A DNA stretch of 64,000 bases from Maea johnstoni (taxonomy: Eukaryota; Annelida; Polychaeta; Spionida; Magelonidae): contig OZ012700.1 in the NCBI GenBank assembly GCA_963942565.1, positions 6,479,721 through 6,543,720 on the forward strand, read 5' to 3'. Numbering within the stretch: position 1 is the first letter of the stretch; each line of letters opens with the position of its first letter. Both the position numbers and the translations under genes were made by a program. Positions 27,153 through 38,984 of this stretch are shown here, piece after piece. The notes beneath the pieces were generated by a model. The model was given only the letters and a program-made list of their open reading frames with translations. It was not told where the DNA came from and made no database searches.

Positions 27153-27359
27153 CTGTAGAATACACAATGTTAACGTCTGTTTATATATAGCGTTCATAGC
27201 GTGTGGCTCCGCTTCGCTATATATAAAAACGCTGTAATTTTTTCTTACTGTACCGGCGAAGTCAGCGGTGGCTACCGTCGCTTGCATTAAGATAAGCTAT
27301 GATGCGAAAATTCCCCAATTCACTATATTTGGGACACGCGTCATATATGTGTTCTACAG
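27153..27359. mobile_element. TA-type MITE with an empty site
   Basis: 207 bp with inverted ends CTGTAGAATACACA and, reverse-complemented, CTGTAGAACACA, flanked by TA. The duplicated unit 2 reads AAACCC-TA-TTTCAAAG without it near 28,735, a direct empty-site comparison. Inside, TATATATAGCG and CGCTATATATA form a second inverted pair. Tc1/mariner type is inferred from the TA target. Confidence 0.8.
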
Positions 27360-27421
27360 TATTTCAAAGTGATGTCATATACTTTCTCAAGGTCAAAAAA
27401 GATAGACACCATGTTCCTCAT

Positions 27422-27724
27422 TTAAGGCTGTGATGCTGGTAACACACTCAAAATAACACATCTCCAAGTTATACACTCTTGTACCCTCTCTAACAATTGC
27501 TATCCAACCCCCTTGGTCTTGGTGTTTCAAATTTTTTTTTTTGATTCAGCTGCTTTAGCTGACCTGAATAGGACAACAGTTTCTATTGAACTGTGGGGAA
27601 TGACATACGACTGAGGTGATTAGATGACCATTGTTAGAAAGGGGACGAGATTGCTAAACTATGAGATGTGCATGCATGTATTATTTTGTGTCATTTTGAG
27701 TGTGTCACCAGCATCACAGTCTAA
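27422..27724. mobile_element. TTAA-type MITE, copy A
   Basis: Ends are inverted: TTAAGGCTGTGATGCTGG on the left and CCAGCATCACAGTCTAA on the right. Non-coding, about 300 bp. The family is also at 28,799-29,097 and 9,716. piggyBac or Kolobok type is inferred from TTAA. Confidence 0.72.
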
Positions 27725-28192
27725 GAAAACCTTCAACAAAAGTTTTGAAACACACAAGGTGCAACAGAAAAACTTGCACAGCCAGCTTATATCTATATCT
27801 GTTGGATTTGTGCAGAAAAAGGTGGTCGCTGTGAAAGAAAGACTTGCTAGCCTATTAAGAAATACATTTATTCATGTGCAGAGAAAAAATATGATATCTC
27901 AAAATATTTTTGGTTTATTGCATAATTACTGAATTAATTGCAAATACTTTGAGTAAAATGGAGGATAGTGACTATTACCTTCGAAAGTAATGAAATTATG
28001 TAATTTGAATGAAAAGTTGTAAACATTGAAATGATATAAAATATGGGTTGTCTAAGGACGGTTGGCTATGATATTCTATACCTAATAACACTCAAGAATC
28101 TGGAGATACATCGTGTCGTATGATTATGCCGCTGTGAGGAATGTTTTGAGATGGGGCTTTTAACTAGCTTGCAATGGTACCAATCACCTTAA

Positions 28193-28798
28193 ATCGTTTA
28201 TAATACTGTATTTTCAAATGATGTCATATGCTTTCTCAAGGTCCGAGAAGAGCGACACCATATGTTAATGTTTAAAGCGACCATATTTTGGTGAAATTTG
28301 ATCTGGATAAAAAGGGCCTAATCTATTTCCTGTAAGTGTACAATCCAGTATTAGTAATAGGAGTCTCTCACTCTGCTCAGCGATTGCCTGGACATCCTCA
28401 ATAATTGATCTGATTATAGGAAAAAATATATTTAGGCCTATATAACATATATTAACAAATTAACGCCACAAGCAACCTTAAATGGATTTAGGACTGCCCT
28501 CCCATGGCTTTCGTGAGTTTGGACTGATATAAGACACCAAAGTCATTAACATATACAGCTGGTTATGATGTTGATCTCCACAATACATTTGAGTGACAGA
28601 CAAAATGCTACCCTCAGGAACTCCCATTTCTTGGTCATACAAATCGGGATAAACATAGGCAGGATGTACCCACGGTCACTTTCAGAGGTGTTAATGTCCC
28701 CTATGGTCCATGCCACTTAAATCTCTCACAAAACCCTATTTCAAAGTGTTGTCATAGACTTTCTCAAGGTCCAAAACGATATACACTATGTTCCTCAT
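28193..28798 (-). pseudogene. ancient Nimb-like LINE, reverse-transcriptase scrap (duplicate)
   Basis: Same motif order on the minus strand as in unit 1: a DLEKAYD-like block near 28,745-28,790, an MGVPxGS-like block near 28,612-28,640 and an xxDFGVSYQS-like block near 28,525-28,555. Degenerate. Confidence 0.58.
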
Positions 28799-29097
28799 TT
28801 AAGGCTGTGATGCTGGTAACACACTAGAAATAACACATCTCCAAATTATACACTCTTGTCCCCTTTCTAACAATTGTTATCCAACCTATCTGGTCTTGGT
28901 GTTTCAACTATGTTTTCTTTAATTCAGCAGCTTGAGCTGACCTGGATAGGACCACAGTTTATATTGAACAGGGGGGAATGATATACGACCGAGGGGATTA
29001 AATGACCATTGTTAGAAAGGCGACAAGAGTGCTAAACTAGGAGATGTACATACTATTTTGAGTTATTTTGAGTGTGTCACCAGCATCACAGTCTTAA
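28799..29097. mobile_element. TTAA-type MITE, copy B
   Basis: Ends TTAAGGCTGTGATGCTGG and CCAGCATCACAGTCTTAA, a clean inverted pair with TTAA on both sides. Its position inside minus-strand LINE sequence dates it after the LINE. Confidence 0.78.
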
Positions 29098-29275
29098 AAA
29101 TCGTTGGACAAAAGTTTCGAAACACACGAGGTGCAAACACACACATTGTGCTTCTGGTTTTCAGGAAGCCAGTTTGGGAGACAGTATTGAGTGCACAGTC
29201 TTCCAGATCCCAGACAAAACGGTCACATATCATTCTTTCCATAATCTTACATAAACAGCTGGAGAATGCAGGGGA

Positions 29276-29428
29276 TCTGCCATGGCCTAGCGGTTACGAT
29301 GCCTGCCTCCCAAGCATGAGTTCGCAGGTTTAAAACCTTCTGGAGCCCCATAAGCTGGTTAGCCTGGTTTCTATGTATAAGTATGACATTGTGGACGGCA
29401 GTCTATGGCCCATATGCATTCTTCCCTT
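29276..29428 (+). mobile_element. tRNA-like SINE head
   Basis: CATGGCCTAGCGGTTACG resembles a tRNA A-box region, and about 35 bp later TTCGCAGGTTTAAAACC resembles a degenerate B-box. It ends where the palindrome begins. Different family from the SINEs at 6-13 kb. Confidence 0.45.
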
Positions 29429-29429
29429 G

Positions 29430-32382
29430 TAGTCTGGCAGCTTATGTAGTTTCCGTGGGAAGTTCATGTTAATTGTTGGAGACATAATTTTTCTAGACCA
29501 ATTTTGGATGAGGACTTCAAAAAAATATGTCTCCAATTTTTTCGATAATTTTTTCAAGGTCAAATGGTCAATGTCAAAGGTCAAAATCCTTAAAATGCCT
29601 TGTTTGGACCTGTAACAAGCTGCATTTGGTAGGAAACTCGATTTTTAGGGTGACATATACTAAACAAATAAATTTCCTACACAAACATTTAGTATTTTAC
29701 ACAGTAAAGTTTAAATCTGAGGTCAATAAGTACATTTTAAAGTAAAGGTTAAAGGTCAAATCAGTGAAAACTGCCTTGTATAGACAAGAAATGAGCTGCA
29801 TTTGATAAAATTTGGTTAGAAACCATATTTTATGATGAGACACACTTCTCCAGTAAATTTCATTAAAGTACACTTTATATATTCCACCTCAAATATTTTA
29901 TCTGAGGTCAATGAGTCCATTCAAAGGTCAAGATCAACCGTCAAAATGCAGGAAAATGCCTTGCATGGGCCGGATACAAGCTGCATTTGATTCAATATGG
30001 TTAGAAACAAGCTGTTTAGGATGAAATGTACACTTAATATGTGAATTTCATACACACAGCTTCAGTTTTGAACTCAGTATTTTTTTAATCTGAGGTCAAT
30101 AAGTACATATAAAGGTCAAAGGTCAAATCTGTGGAAATGCCTTGTATGGACACGAAATGAGCTGCATTTGATAAAAGTTGGTTAGAAACCAGATTTTATG
30201 ATGTCAGATGCGATATTTTATGATGAGACACACTTTTTCAATAAATTTCATTAAAGCACACTTCATATTTTCCACCTAAAAGATTATATCTAAGGTCAAC
30301 GAGTCCATTCAAAGGTCAAGATCAACAGTCAAAATGCAGGAAAATCGCTTGCACGGACCGGATACAAGCTGCATTTCATTCAATATGGTAAGAAACCAGC
30401 TGTTTAGGATAAATACACTTAATGCGTGAATTCCATACATACAGCATCAGTATTTTACTCAGTAATTTTTAAATCCATAAGTACATATAAAGGTCAAGAT
30501 TAAAGGTCAAATTAGTGAAAATGCCTTGTAATGACAGGAAATGAGCTGCATTTGATAAAATTAGTTAGAAACCAGATTTTATGATGTCAGATGCGATACA
30601 CTTTTCAAGTAAATTTCATTACACTTCATATTTTCCACCTCAAAGATTATATGTAAGGTCAATGAGTTCATTCAAAGGTCAAGATCAGCAGTCAAAATGC
30701 AGGAAAATGTCTTTCATGGACCAGAGACAAGCTGCATTAGATTCAATATGGTTAGAAACCAGCTGTTTAGGATGAATAAGTTTTGTTTTATTTAAGAAAC
30801 AAGCACCACTGTATACAGAATGATTGTAAAGTTGAACTTGTTTCCTATATAAAAACTTTTCATAGATAACAATTAAAGTCTTTTCTTCAGTGAATGAAAT
30901 CTATAAAAGATTGATAGTGGTCTTTTCCCAGGGTTGTTTCACATTTGACTTGGACAATGACCCTTGATTCCATTCTCTGGACAAAATTAAGTGTGTGTGG
31001 ATATAGCTTTACTGGAAAAGTGTATTTCATCCTAAACAGCTGGTTTCTAACCATATTGAATCAAATGCAGCTTGTCTCTGGTCCATGCAAGACATTTTCC
31101 TGCATTTTGACTGTTGATCTTGACCTTTGAATGAACTCATTGACCTTACATATAATCTTTGAGGTGGAAAATATGAAGTGTAATGAAATTTACTTGAAAA
31201 GTGTATCGCATCTGACATCATAAAATCTGGTTTCTAACTAATTTTATCAAATGCAGCTCATTTTCTGACATTACAAGGCATTTTCACTAATTTGACCTTT
31301 GATCTTGACCTTTATATGTACTTATGGATTTAAAAAATACTGAGTAAAATACTGATGCTGTATATATGAAATTCACGTATTAAGTGTATTTATCCTAAAC
31401 AGCTGGTTTCTTACCATATTGAATGAAATGCAGCTTGTATCCGGTCCGTGCAAGCGATTTTCCTGCATTTTGACTGTTGATCTTGACCTTTGAATGGACT
31501 CGTTGACCTTAGATATAATCTTTTAGGTGGAAAATATGAAGTGTGCTTTAATGAAATTTATTGAAAAAGTGTGTCTCATCATAAAATATCGCATCTGACA
31601 TCATAAAATCTGGTTTCTAACCAACTTTTATCAAATGCAGCTCATTTCGTGTCCATACGAGGCATTTCCACAGATTTGACCTTTGACCTTTATATGTAGT
31701 TATTGACCTCAGATTAAAAAAATACTGAGTTCAAAACTGAAGCTGTGTGTATGAAATTCACGTAATAAGTGTACATTTCATCCTAAACAGCTGGTTTCTA
31801 ACCATATTGAATCAAATGCAGCTTGTATCCGGTCCATGCAAGGCATTTTCCTGCATTTTGATGGTTGATCTTGACCTTTGAATGGACTCATTGACCTCAG
31901 ATAAAATATTTGAGGTGGAATATATAAAGTGTACTTTAATGAAATCTACTGGAGAAGTGTGTCTCATCATAAAATATGGTTTCTAACCAACTTTTATCAA
32001 ATACAGCTCATTTCTTGTCTATACAAGGCATTTTTCACTGATTTGACCTTTAACCTTTACTTTAAAATGAACTTATTGACCTCAGATTTAAACTTTACTG
32101 TGTAAAATACTAAATGTTTGTGTAGGAAATGTATTTGTTTAGCATATGTCACCCTAAAAATCGAGTTTTCTACCAAATGCAGCTTGTTACAGGTCCAAAC
32201 AAGGCATTTTAAGGATTTTGACCTTTGACATTGACCATTTGACCTTGAAAAAATTATCGAAAAAATTGGAGACATATTTTTTTGAAGTCCTCATCCAAAA
32301 TTGGTCTAGAAACATTACGTCTCCAACAATTAACATGAGTTGCCCACGGACCCCCTATTTTCCTACATAAGCTGCCTGACTA
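29430..32382. repeat. giant palindrome (foldback) of ~185-bp tandem units
   Basis: Left arm 29,430-30,776, spacer 30,777-31,025, right arm 31,026-32,382. The arms are reverse complements of almost equal length (about 1.35 kb). Each arm holds about seven degenerate ~185-bp units marked by AAGCTGCATTTGATT/AGCTGCATTTGATAA, alternating in two types. The outermost ~100 bp (AGTCNGGCAGCTTATGTAG ... GTTAATTGTTGGAGAC) are not part of the tandem units. No coding frame. The structure resembles foldback elements, whose inverted ends contain tandem subrepeats. Confidence 0.9.
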
Positions 32383-32629
32383 TTGGTGTAGGGTTTCTAT
32401 CTCTTTACGATATGACCTAAGCTGTTGAAAGTGTCGCAAAACCCCAGTCCTTTCTGGCTTGGCAATAAGTATAAAAGTGGCTTAAATATTAACTTGCCAT
32501 TGAAAAATGGAACTTGACACTAAATAAATGAAAATGATTTTCAAAATGGTTTAGCTCCGGAATATGCATGGTTGGAGCAGACAGCTCGGAGGGTTGGGAG
32601 TATTTAACAGGTAAAACTGACATGCTGTA

Positions 32630-32870
32630 GGCAGGGCATTACAGTAAATGGAGTTTCTTGTTGATGGTTTCATATCCCACTCGGACTACCATCTGTGCTT
32701 GAATAGGTCGTTGGTGTGTACACCCTTTATGAAATCGCAAAAAGGAGTGGGAATATCTGTAATTCTTCTCAATAGCTGTCTTGGCAGCATTATCCACATT
32801 CTCATCACCCTGGATGCCAGTATGACTAGACATTCAGTAAATTGTTTTCTCATGGCATTTTACTAGCCAA
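32630..32870 (-). pseudogene. Nimb-like LINE RNase H scrap
   Basis: A 65-codon minus-strand frame gives MSSHTGIQGDENVDNAAKTAIEK ... INKKLH, aligning with WIPSHVGIRGNEKADAAAKAG ... VNNKLHEIH in the complete Nimb ORF2. Isolated fragment. Confidence 0.68.
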
Positions 32871-33648
32871 TGAAGGTGATCCAGAAGCCTTAAAGGACAA
32901 GAGGATATGCGTCCAGTCCCGGCGCAAATAATCTAAAGAGCAGATTTTGCATTGACTGCAGCAGCGTCATTTAGAAGTGCCAGTAGTTTAGACAAAATCA
33001 TTGGCCTTATGGATTGCTTTCACCTCATTATGTGAACTCTTGTATGTTGAATAATTTGCGGATCCTTCTTTATAAGTGAAAGAGTGAAGTTTACAATAGG
33101 AAGCGATAATGTCTTCGGAGAAGTCTCAGGAAATTAAAAATTGGCTACAATATTGGGGTTAAAATCTGATATCTCAAAAACTCTAATAAGAAAACCACAG
33201 TTAATATAGTTTCATATACAGCGCCAGTTATTGTTAGGTAAATGACGTGTGTGATGTGATGGACACTAAGGTGTGAAGGACCTTCTTTTGTAAAAAAACC
33301 TTCTTTTATCAAAACACTGACATTGGGCGTATTTTAACTATAGATTTTATAATCCTCTGTCTGTTTAGTAGTAGCTGCAGCAGACTCAGAAGCCAGGTCA
33401 CTTTAGGAGTCACTCGGCGTCAGAGCCGCAGATATTTAGTGGATTGTACCTGGGTACAAAGAAGTACCCTTCTTTTACAAAATGCGGACGTCTTAAAAAA
33501 GACCCCTTCTTCTGCGAATTATGTAATGCGGGTGCGCCCCCCACCCCCCTCTGTACCTGACAAGCCCATCTCCCCCCCCCCCCCCCCCCACCCTCCCGGA
33601 CAAAGATGTTCAAGTTTCACATGCTGCTACATACATAAATCCAAATTA
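32871..33648. other. no gene seen; poly-C tract
   Basis: Contains a run of about 18 C near 33,571-33,590 within a C-rich block from 33,536. Proline- and glycine-rich frames there are compositional only. Confidence 0.45.
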
Positions 33649-33649
33649 G

Positions 33650-34110
33650 AATTCAAACAAGGGTGCTATACAGTTGTAAAAGAACTGTACGATCCACACC
33701 CCAATCAATGTTGCAGCCAACTCTGATAAAATACATATCTTTGACACACCTTTTCTCAAGGTCCTGCCCTTCTATTGCTCGCATGTGTTTGGACTGATAT
33801 GAGAAACCAAAATATCTACAAATAGAGATTGTAACACCATTTCTGATACAGCTGGTGTTGCTCTTGATATTAACAACAAGTTGAGTTAACATATAAACTG
33901 CTACTCTGAGGACCTCCCATTCCTTGGTCAAGAAGGTATGAGGGGTATGTTAGACCTGGAATTTCTTTGTGTAAAAAGATGTTTGGAATAATGTGGTAAA
34001 AGGCCCACGCAGTCTTTGTCACATATAAATCCTTTATGGTACTGTTTTTCCATGTGGAGTAATATGCCTTCTCAAAGTCTACAAGGATTGTCACCACGCA
34101 CTCGATCCCA
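33650..34110 (-). pseudogene. Nimb-like LINE reverse-transcriptase scrap
   Basis: Minus strand: VTILVDFEKAYYSTWKNSTIKDLY (motif A region, about 34,020-34,097), then LDQGMGGPQSSS (motif B region, about 33,905-33,945), an xxFGFSYQSKHMRAIE block (33,770-33,820), and VGCNIDWGVDRTVLLQLYSTLV (33,653-33,720). The order is as in the complete Nimb ORF2. Diverged, with frame breaks. Confidence 0.7.
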
Positions 34111-34114
34111 TTAA

Positions 34115-34975
34115 GGTGATGGGTACCATTGCAATCCAGTTAAAAGCCCTGTCCCAAAACACACCTCAAAGCAGCATAATCCTATAACTAGGTGTATCTC
34201 CAGGTTCCTGAGTGTTATCAGGTAGCGAATATCATCGCCAGCTGTCATTATTTAATCCATATTCGGTTTTATTTCAAAATTTACAACTTTTTTTTCAAAT
34301 GACATATTCTCATTAATTACGCAGGTGATTGTTACTGCAGGTTCAGAGTTACTTTAGGGATATTATTGACTATGCCCAATAAAAAGTATTTTTTTGATTT
34401 TTTACTGCTGAAGATTTTTACAGGCCATAACGTTGAAAATTTTAGTTAGAAATCTCCACACCAACTAAACTTGGTGACCTCACGTGCTCATAGCTAGCAC
34501 CTATTTATAGCATCCTGACCACAAGCCATTGTCTTGAGATCGTCGAGGTGTATCTTTGTGCAACTGCCCTTTGTGTCCAGTGCTCAGAAGTGATCAGCGA
34601 AGTATGACCATTACTATCGATGGGGTTCCCATGCCTCCACACACGAGATTTCTCACTAAGATTTTCGATGGTATGTCCTGTAAAAGTCTTCAGCAGTAAA
34701 AAATCTAAAAAATACTTTTTAATGGGCATAGACAATGATATTCCTGAACCTGCAGTGATCATCACCTGTGTAAGTAGTGAGAATATGTCATTTGAGTGAA
34801 AAGTTGTAAATATTGAAATTATATAAAATATGGGTTGACTAAGGATTGTTGGCTATAATATTCTCTACCTGATAACACTCAGGAATCTAGAAATACAACT
34901 GGCTATATGGTTACGTCGCTCTGAGGTGTGTTTTGGGACGGGGCATTTGACTAGCTTGCAATGGTACCCATCACC
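34115..34975. mobile_element. TTAA-flanked foldback element
   Basis: 861 bp flanked by TTAA (34,111-34,114 and 34,976-34,979). Inverted ends start GGTGATGGGTACCATTGCAA. Left arm 34,115-34,455 and right arm 34,640-34,975 are near reverse complements; the spacer is about 185 bp. Non-coding. It is inserted between LINE scraps. piggyBac/Kolobok type is inferred from TTAA. Confidence 0.8.
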
Positions 34976-35114
34976 TTAAAAAATACTTCTTTAACAAAAG
35001 TTTCAAAATGGCCAAAGTGATCCATTGTGCTTCTGCCTTTCCGTATGCCACTATTGACTTCCCTGCTGATAAGTGAAGAGATGTCCAGCAACCAAACAAG
35101 ACGGTTGTTTATCA

Positions 35115-35378
35115 TTAGGTCGTAGCCTCATTTGCTGCAATTGGGAGTATCTGCTGTTCAGTCATATCTCCTGGAGTGGATCTTATTCTTTTTCGAGTCC
35201 GGTTCTTTGCTCTCATTGCAAAGGATTTCCTTTGTTCAAGAGACATGGAGAAAGACCGTGAACAGGATTCCAAACTGTGCCCCTTTTTACAGAGTTGACA
35301 AGGTGGGAAATTGACCTTGACCATTGTGTCATTTGTCTCATTAGAGTCAACAGCAAATGAACTTGCTGAAGGAGTCAC
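35115..35378 (-). mobile_element. possible BEL/Pao-type LTR element fragment
   Basis: A minus-strand segment shows CQLCKKGHSLESCSRSFSMSLEQRKSFAMRAK, which resembles the zinc-knuckle region of BEL/Pao polyproteins. A short fossil piece with no LTR and no other part recognised; broken. Confidence 0.4.
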
Positions 35379-36460
35379 TTTAGACCGGTAAAAAGTCCTT
35401 CCATGCTTTGAAGTCTCATTTTTGATAGACTGAAAGGAAGTTATAGGGTTACATGCTATATCAGCTTCCTTGACAACAAAGGCTTAAATTTCACTGAAAT
35501 TGGGAAAACCTCTCCATTGAATGCTCCAGTCAGAAACAATGCCTGCCCAGCGAGACACCATGTAATCTGGTTATTTGCATAGCATTTTTTGATTTTCGCA
35601 ATCATCATTTAAGACATTGAGAGTATTAATGTTATGAAATTTAGTAGTGCATATGTCTGAGACTTGTGACGCGCAGTCCTGAGGTCATCTACAGTCATAG
35701 GGTATTTGTAGTTGTCTTATTACCGGATTTGAATCTAAGTGGGCGTTTCTCTGGTCTATTTTTGATTATTTGGAATTTAGATGAATGGTATATGTCTGAA
35801 TGATAGAAGAATTGCAGGATATTGCTTCCTTAATTTTATTGGCAATGGCCCTTGGTTCTTTTACTTTAGGTTTATTTCTTTCAATATGTCATGTTGGCAC
35901 GAATGCATGAAAGGTTTGGCTTTTTCATACAATACAAGATTCTTGTAAATTGGCATCAATGGGAAACTGAAATAGTCTGCCTGTGCAGGTGTTGTCATAT
36001 GTTTTTTCAAAGTAGAAAAAATAAAGACGCCACATGTTTCCTATCTACGAATTCTTCTCTTCATGGAAAATCTTTTAAAAGTTCAGGGAGATCGCAATCA
36101 GAAATAGCATGCCTACACTTATAAGAATATCATGGCTCCTGTGGTTTCCTTGGGTTTGGATTAAATTTTGGTATACTTCCGTTGACAGGCGCACAAAGCT
36201 TTCTTATGAAATCTTCAGTTGGAGTCCTTGATATTTAAGATGGTCCTGGTGAAAGGTCCCTTTCAAATTTTGGAGTCATATATGGTCTCTTTTCTTTTGT
36301 TGGTCTTAAAAGCCTTTAACGCCTTTATTGATAAAGTTTATCTGTATGTAGTGTAAAGGCAGTGCATTCTCATAGTACCTGATCAGTGATCACCATCTCC
36401 CTTTCTCATATCATTCCCATATGGCAAAGACCTTACTTTGAACATTCATGTATGAATTCC
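35379..36460. other. mostly unassigned; LINE scrap near 35,985-36,040
   Basis: Near 35,985-36,040 the minus strand carries a degenerate copy of the LINE block HVxSLFFxxEKxYD. The rest shows no gene. Confidence 0.4.
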
Positions 36461-36461
36461 A

Positions 36462-37245
36462 CTAGTCGCCCTTCAGTTTTCTGTCATCAAGGAGGCAGAC
36501 TTGTACATCTTCTTGGGAGCTCTTGGTGTGGAGCATGTTGATGCTCAAGTCTGTAGAATTGGAGAGTGTGGCCACCAGCCCGACTGTGGATATCCCTGTG
36601 CCATCCTTCTGTGTCGTTGTTTGTCCTGATGCCGCACTTATAGATGGACCAAGCTTCTGGTGACCATATCCCACCACCATACAGGTTGATCGAGTGTAAT
36701 CCTTCAACTTCTTTAAGGGCGAGGATAAATCACCAGTCAATGACTGGTTGAAGGTCTCTCTTATAGTTTCCAGTCTGCTTCTGGTATGATGGTCCAAGGC
36801 CGATCTCTGGATCATTTCTGTAGACAGTTTGAGTCCAGTGGAAGATGTTGCCCTGTAAGACGACATACGGGAAAACTTCTGCCAATGCCGTCCATGCCAC
36901 TTGTTCAAAGTCGAGGATTATGTGCCATCCTTCTGTGTTGTTATTTGTCCTGATGGCGCACTTATAGATGGACCAAGCTTCTGGTGACCATATCCCACCA
37001 CCATACAGGTTGATCGAGTGTAATCCTTCAACTTCTTTAAGGGCGAGGATAAATCACCAGTCAATGACTGGTTGAAGGTCTCTCTTATAGTTTCCAGTCT
37101 GCTTCTGGTATGATGGTCCAAGGCCTATCTCTAGATCATGTCTGTAGACAGTTTGAGTCCAGTGGAAGATGTTGCCCTGTAAGACGACATACGGGAAAAC
37201 TTCTGCCAATGCCGTCCATGCCACTTGTTCAAAGTCGAGGATTAT
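36462..37245 (-). repeat. short-period (324-bp) part of the MULE array
   Basis: The block GTGCCATCCTTCTGTGT starts at 36,598, 36,922 and 37,246, i.e. two 324-bp units. They hold the transposase segments around VLQGNIFHW and WSPEAWSIYKCAIRTNNDTEGWH but lack the rest of the ~1.04-kb unit, so they arose by deletion and re-amplification within the array. Confidence 0.8.
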
Positions 37246-37698
37246 GTGCCATCCTTCTGTGTCGTTATTTGTCCTGATGGCGCACTTATAGATGGACCAA
37301 GCTTCTGGTGACCATATCCCGTCACCCATCCAGGTTGATTGATTGTAATCTGTCAACTTCTTTAAGGGCATGGACAAATAACCTGTTAATGACTGGTTGA
37401 AGGTCTGTCTCTCTTAATCTCGTCACCAGGCAGGAAAGAGGAGAGCGAGCAGCTTACGAATCACTTGTAGTTGCCAGTCTACTTTAGGTATGATGGTCCA
37501 AGGCCAATCTTTTGAACATGTCTGTAGACAGCTTGAGTCCAGTGGAAGATGTTGCCCTGTAGGACAACATACCAGAAAACTTCTGCCAATGCTGTCCATG
37601 CCGCTTGGTCAAAGTCAAGGTTGATCTTGGTGACTCTCAGAAGCATCTCCTTGACTACCTTTAGAATCTTTTTGTAGTACTTCTTTCTACGGCGAATG

Positions 37699-37929
37699 CT
37701 AGAGGGACTTGCTTGCAGTCATCTTTTTTAAGAAGGCGTGGATGGACATCAGCTGCATAAATGGGTCCCAGACATGTTTGAAAGTATGATCGATGAACCG
37801 AATTTTGGCCTTGCCAATTAGTTTGAGTTGTTTCTCTGTGGGGAAAATGATGTGGGGATTGTTTCTTCCTTGGATATCTTTCTTCAGGAAGTCTGACAGC
37901 ACAGCAGAAACAACCAGATCAAAGTCCAA
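37699..37929 (-). pseudogene. MULE transposase core, short monomer (dimer 1)
   Basis: Minus-strand frame MDFDLVVSAVLSDFLKKDIQGRNNPHIIF ... WDPFMQLMSIHAFLKK, then broken near the KDDD codons by a small deletion relative to the long monomer. A copy with the same frame is at 39,786-40,016. Confidence 0.72.
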
Positions 37930-38714
37930 GGTGTTGGATCAGCAGGTTGCATCTGTAGTCTTGCACAATTGGCTGGTCTCTTGAGGTTGGTGGGATTGGG
38001 AACACAGGGACCTTTTGGGTGTAACATCAGCTATAACAGTTAAGAAGATTGATTATGGTGAAAGAAAAAGATTATCTTTTGCAGGTTCCTTAACCAGTCG
38101 TGCTACTTGTGTTCTTCAGGAGTCACGTTTGTGATTGATATGTGTTACTGTTTGCTTTTGGAAAAAAATATCCTTACTCCCTGATCGTCACCTTGCATGG
38201 CTGATTCTTAGAGCATGTTGATGCTCAGGTCTGTAGAATGGTAGAGTGCGGACACCAGCCCGACTGTTGACACGCCTGTGCCATCCTTCTGTGTCGTTAT
38301 TTGTCCTGATGGCGCACTTATAGATGAACCAGGCTTCTGGTGACCATATCCCATCACCCACCCATCCAGGTTGATTGATTGTAATCTGTCAACTTCTTTA
38401 AGGGCATGGATAAATCACCAGTTAATGACTGGTTAAAGGTCTCTCTTGATTACGTCACCAGGCAGTAAAGGGAGAGCGAGCAGCTTACGGATCACTTGTA
38501 GTTTCCGGTCTACTTCTGGTATGATTGTCCAAGGCCGATCTCTAGATCATGTCTGTAGACAGTTTGAGTCCAGTGGAAGAGGTACCTGTAAGACGACATA
38601 CGGGAAAACTTCTGCCAATGCCGTCCATGCCACTTGTTCAAAGTCGAGGATTATCTTGGTGACGTACGGTTCTCTCAGAAGCATCTCATTGACTGCCTTT
38701 AGAACCTTCTTGTA

Positions 38715-38984
38715 TTACTTCTTTCTACAGCGACTCATCAATGCGAATGCTAGAGGGACTTGCTTGCAGTCATCATCTTTTTTTAAGAAGGCGTGGATGG
38801 ACATCAGCTGCATAAATGGGTCCCAGACAAGTTTGAAAGTATGATCGATGGACCAATTTTTGGCCTTGCCAACTAGTTTAAGTTGTTTCTCTGTGGCGAA
38901 AATGATGTGGGGATTGTTTCTTCCTTGGATATCTTTCTTCAGGAAGTCTGACAGCACAGCAGAAACAACCAGATCAAAGTCCAA
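38715..38984 (-). pseudogene. MULE transposase core, long monomer (dimer 1)
   Basis: Frame reaches HAFLKKDDDCKQVPLAFALMSRCRKK, then a stop. The second catalytic part lies further along the same strand near 38,580-38,660 but is frame-broken. Twin copy at 40,802-41,071. Confidence 0.72.

Larger units (their letters stand above)
26240..27827. repeat. 1.59-kb tandem duplication, unit 1
   Basis: Starts at CTGTGAAAAAAAGACTTGCTAGCC, which recurs at 27,828. It contains, in order, a foldback arm, minus-strand Nimb-like LINE scraps, a TA-type MITE and a TTAA-type MITE. It differs from unit 2 by many point changes and by the MITE at 27,153. Confidence 0.8.
27828..29150. repeat. 1.59-kb tandem duplication, unit 2
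   Basis: Repeats unit 1 from the foldback arm through the TTAA-type MITE, without the 207-bp MITE, and continues with a minus-strand LINE scrap near 29,120-29,170 (SGFxKTRSTM-like block). Confidence 0.8.

Noticed and set aside
29276-29350. Functional tRNA gene
   Set aside because: A- and B-box-like blocks are present but no cloverleaf can be folded with confidence; a SINE head is more likely.
29430-32382. Repeated 64-72-codon frames such as 30,581-30,775 and 31,027-31,221
   Set aside because: Mirror-image frames from the palindrome arms; composition and lack of motifs argue against coding.
33410-33726. Pro-rich and Gly-rich frames
   Set aside because: Caused by a poly-C block, not coding.
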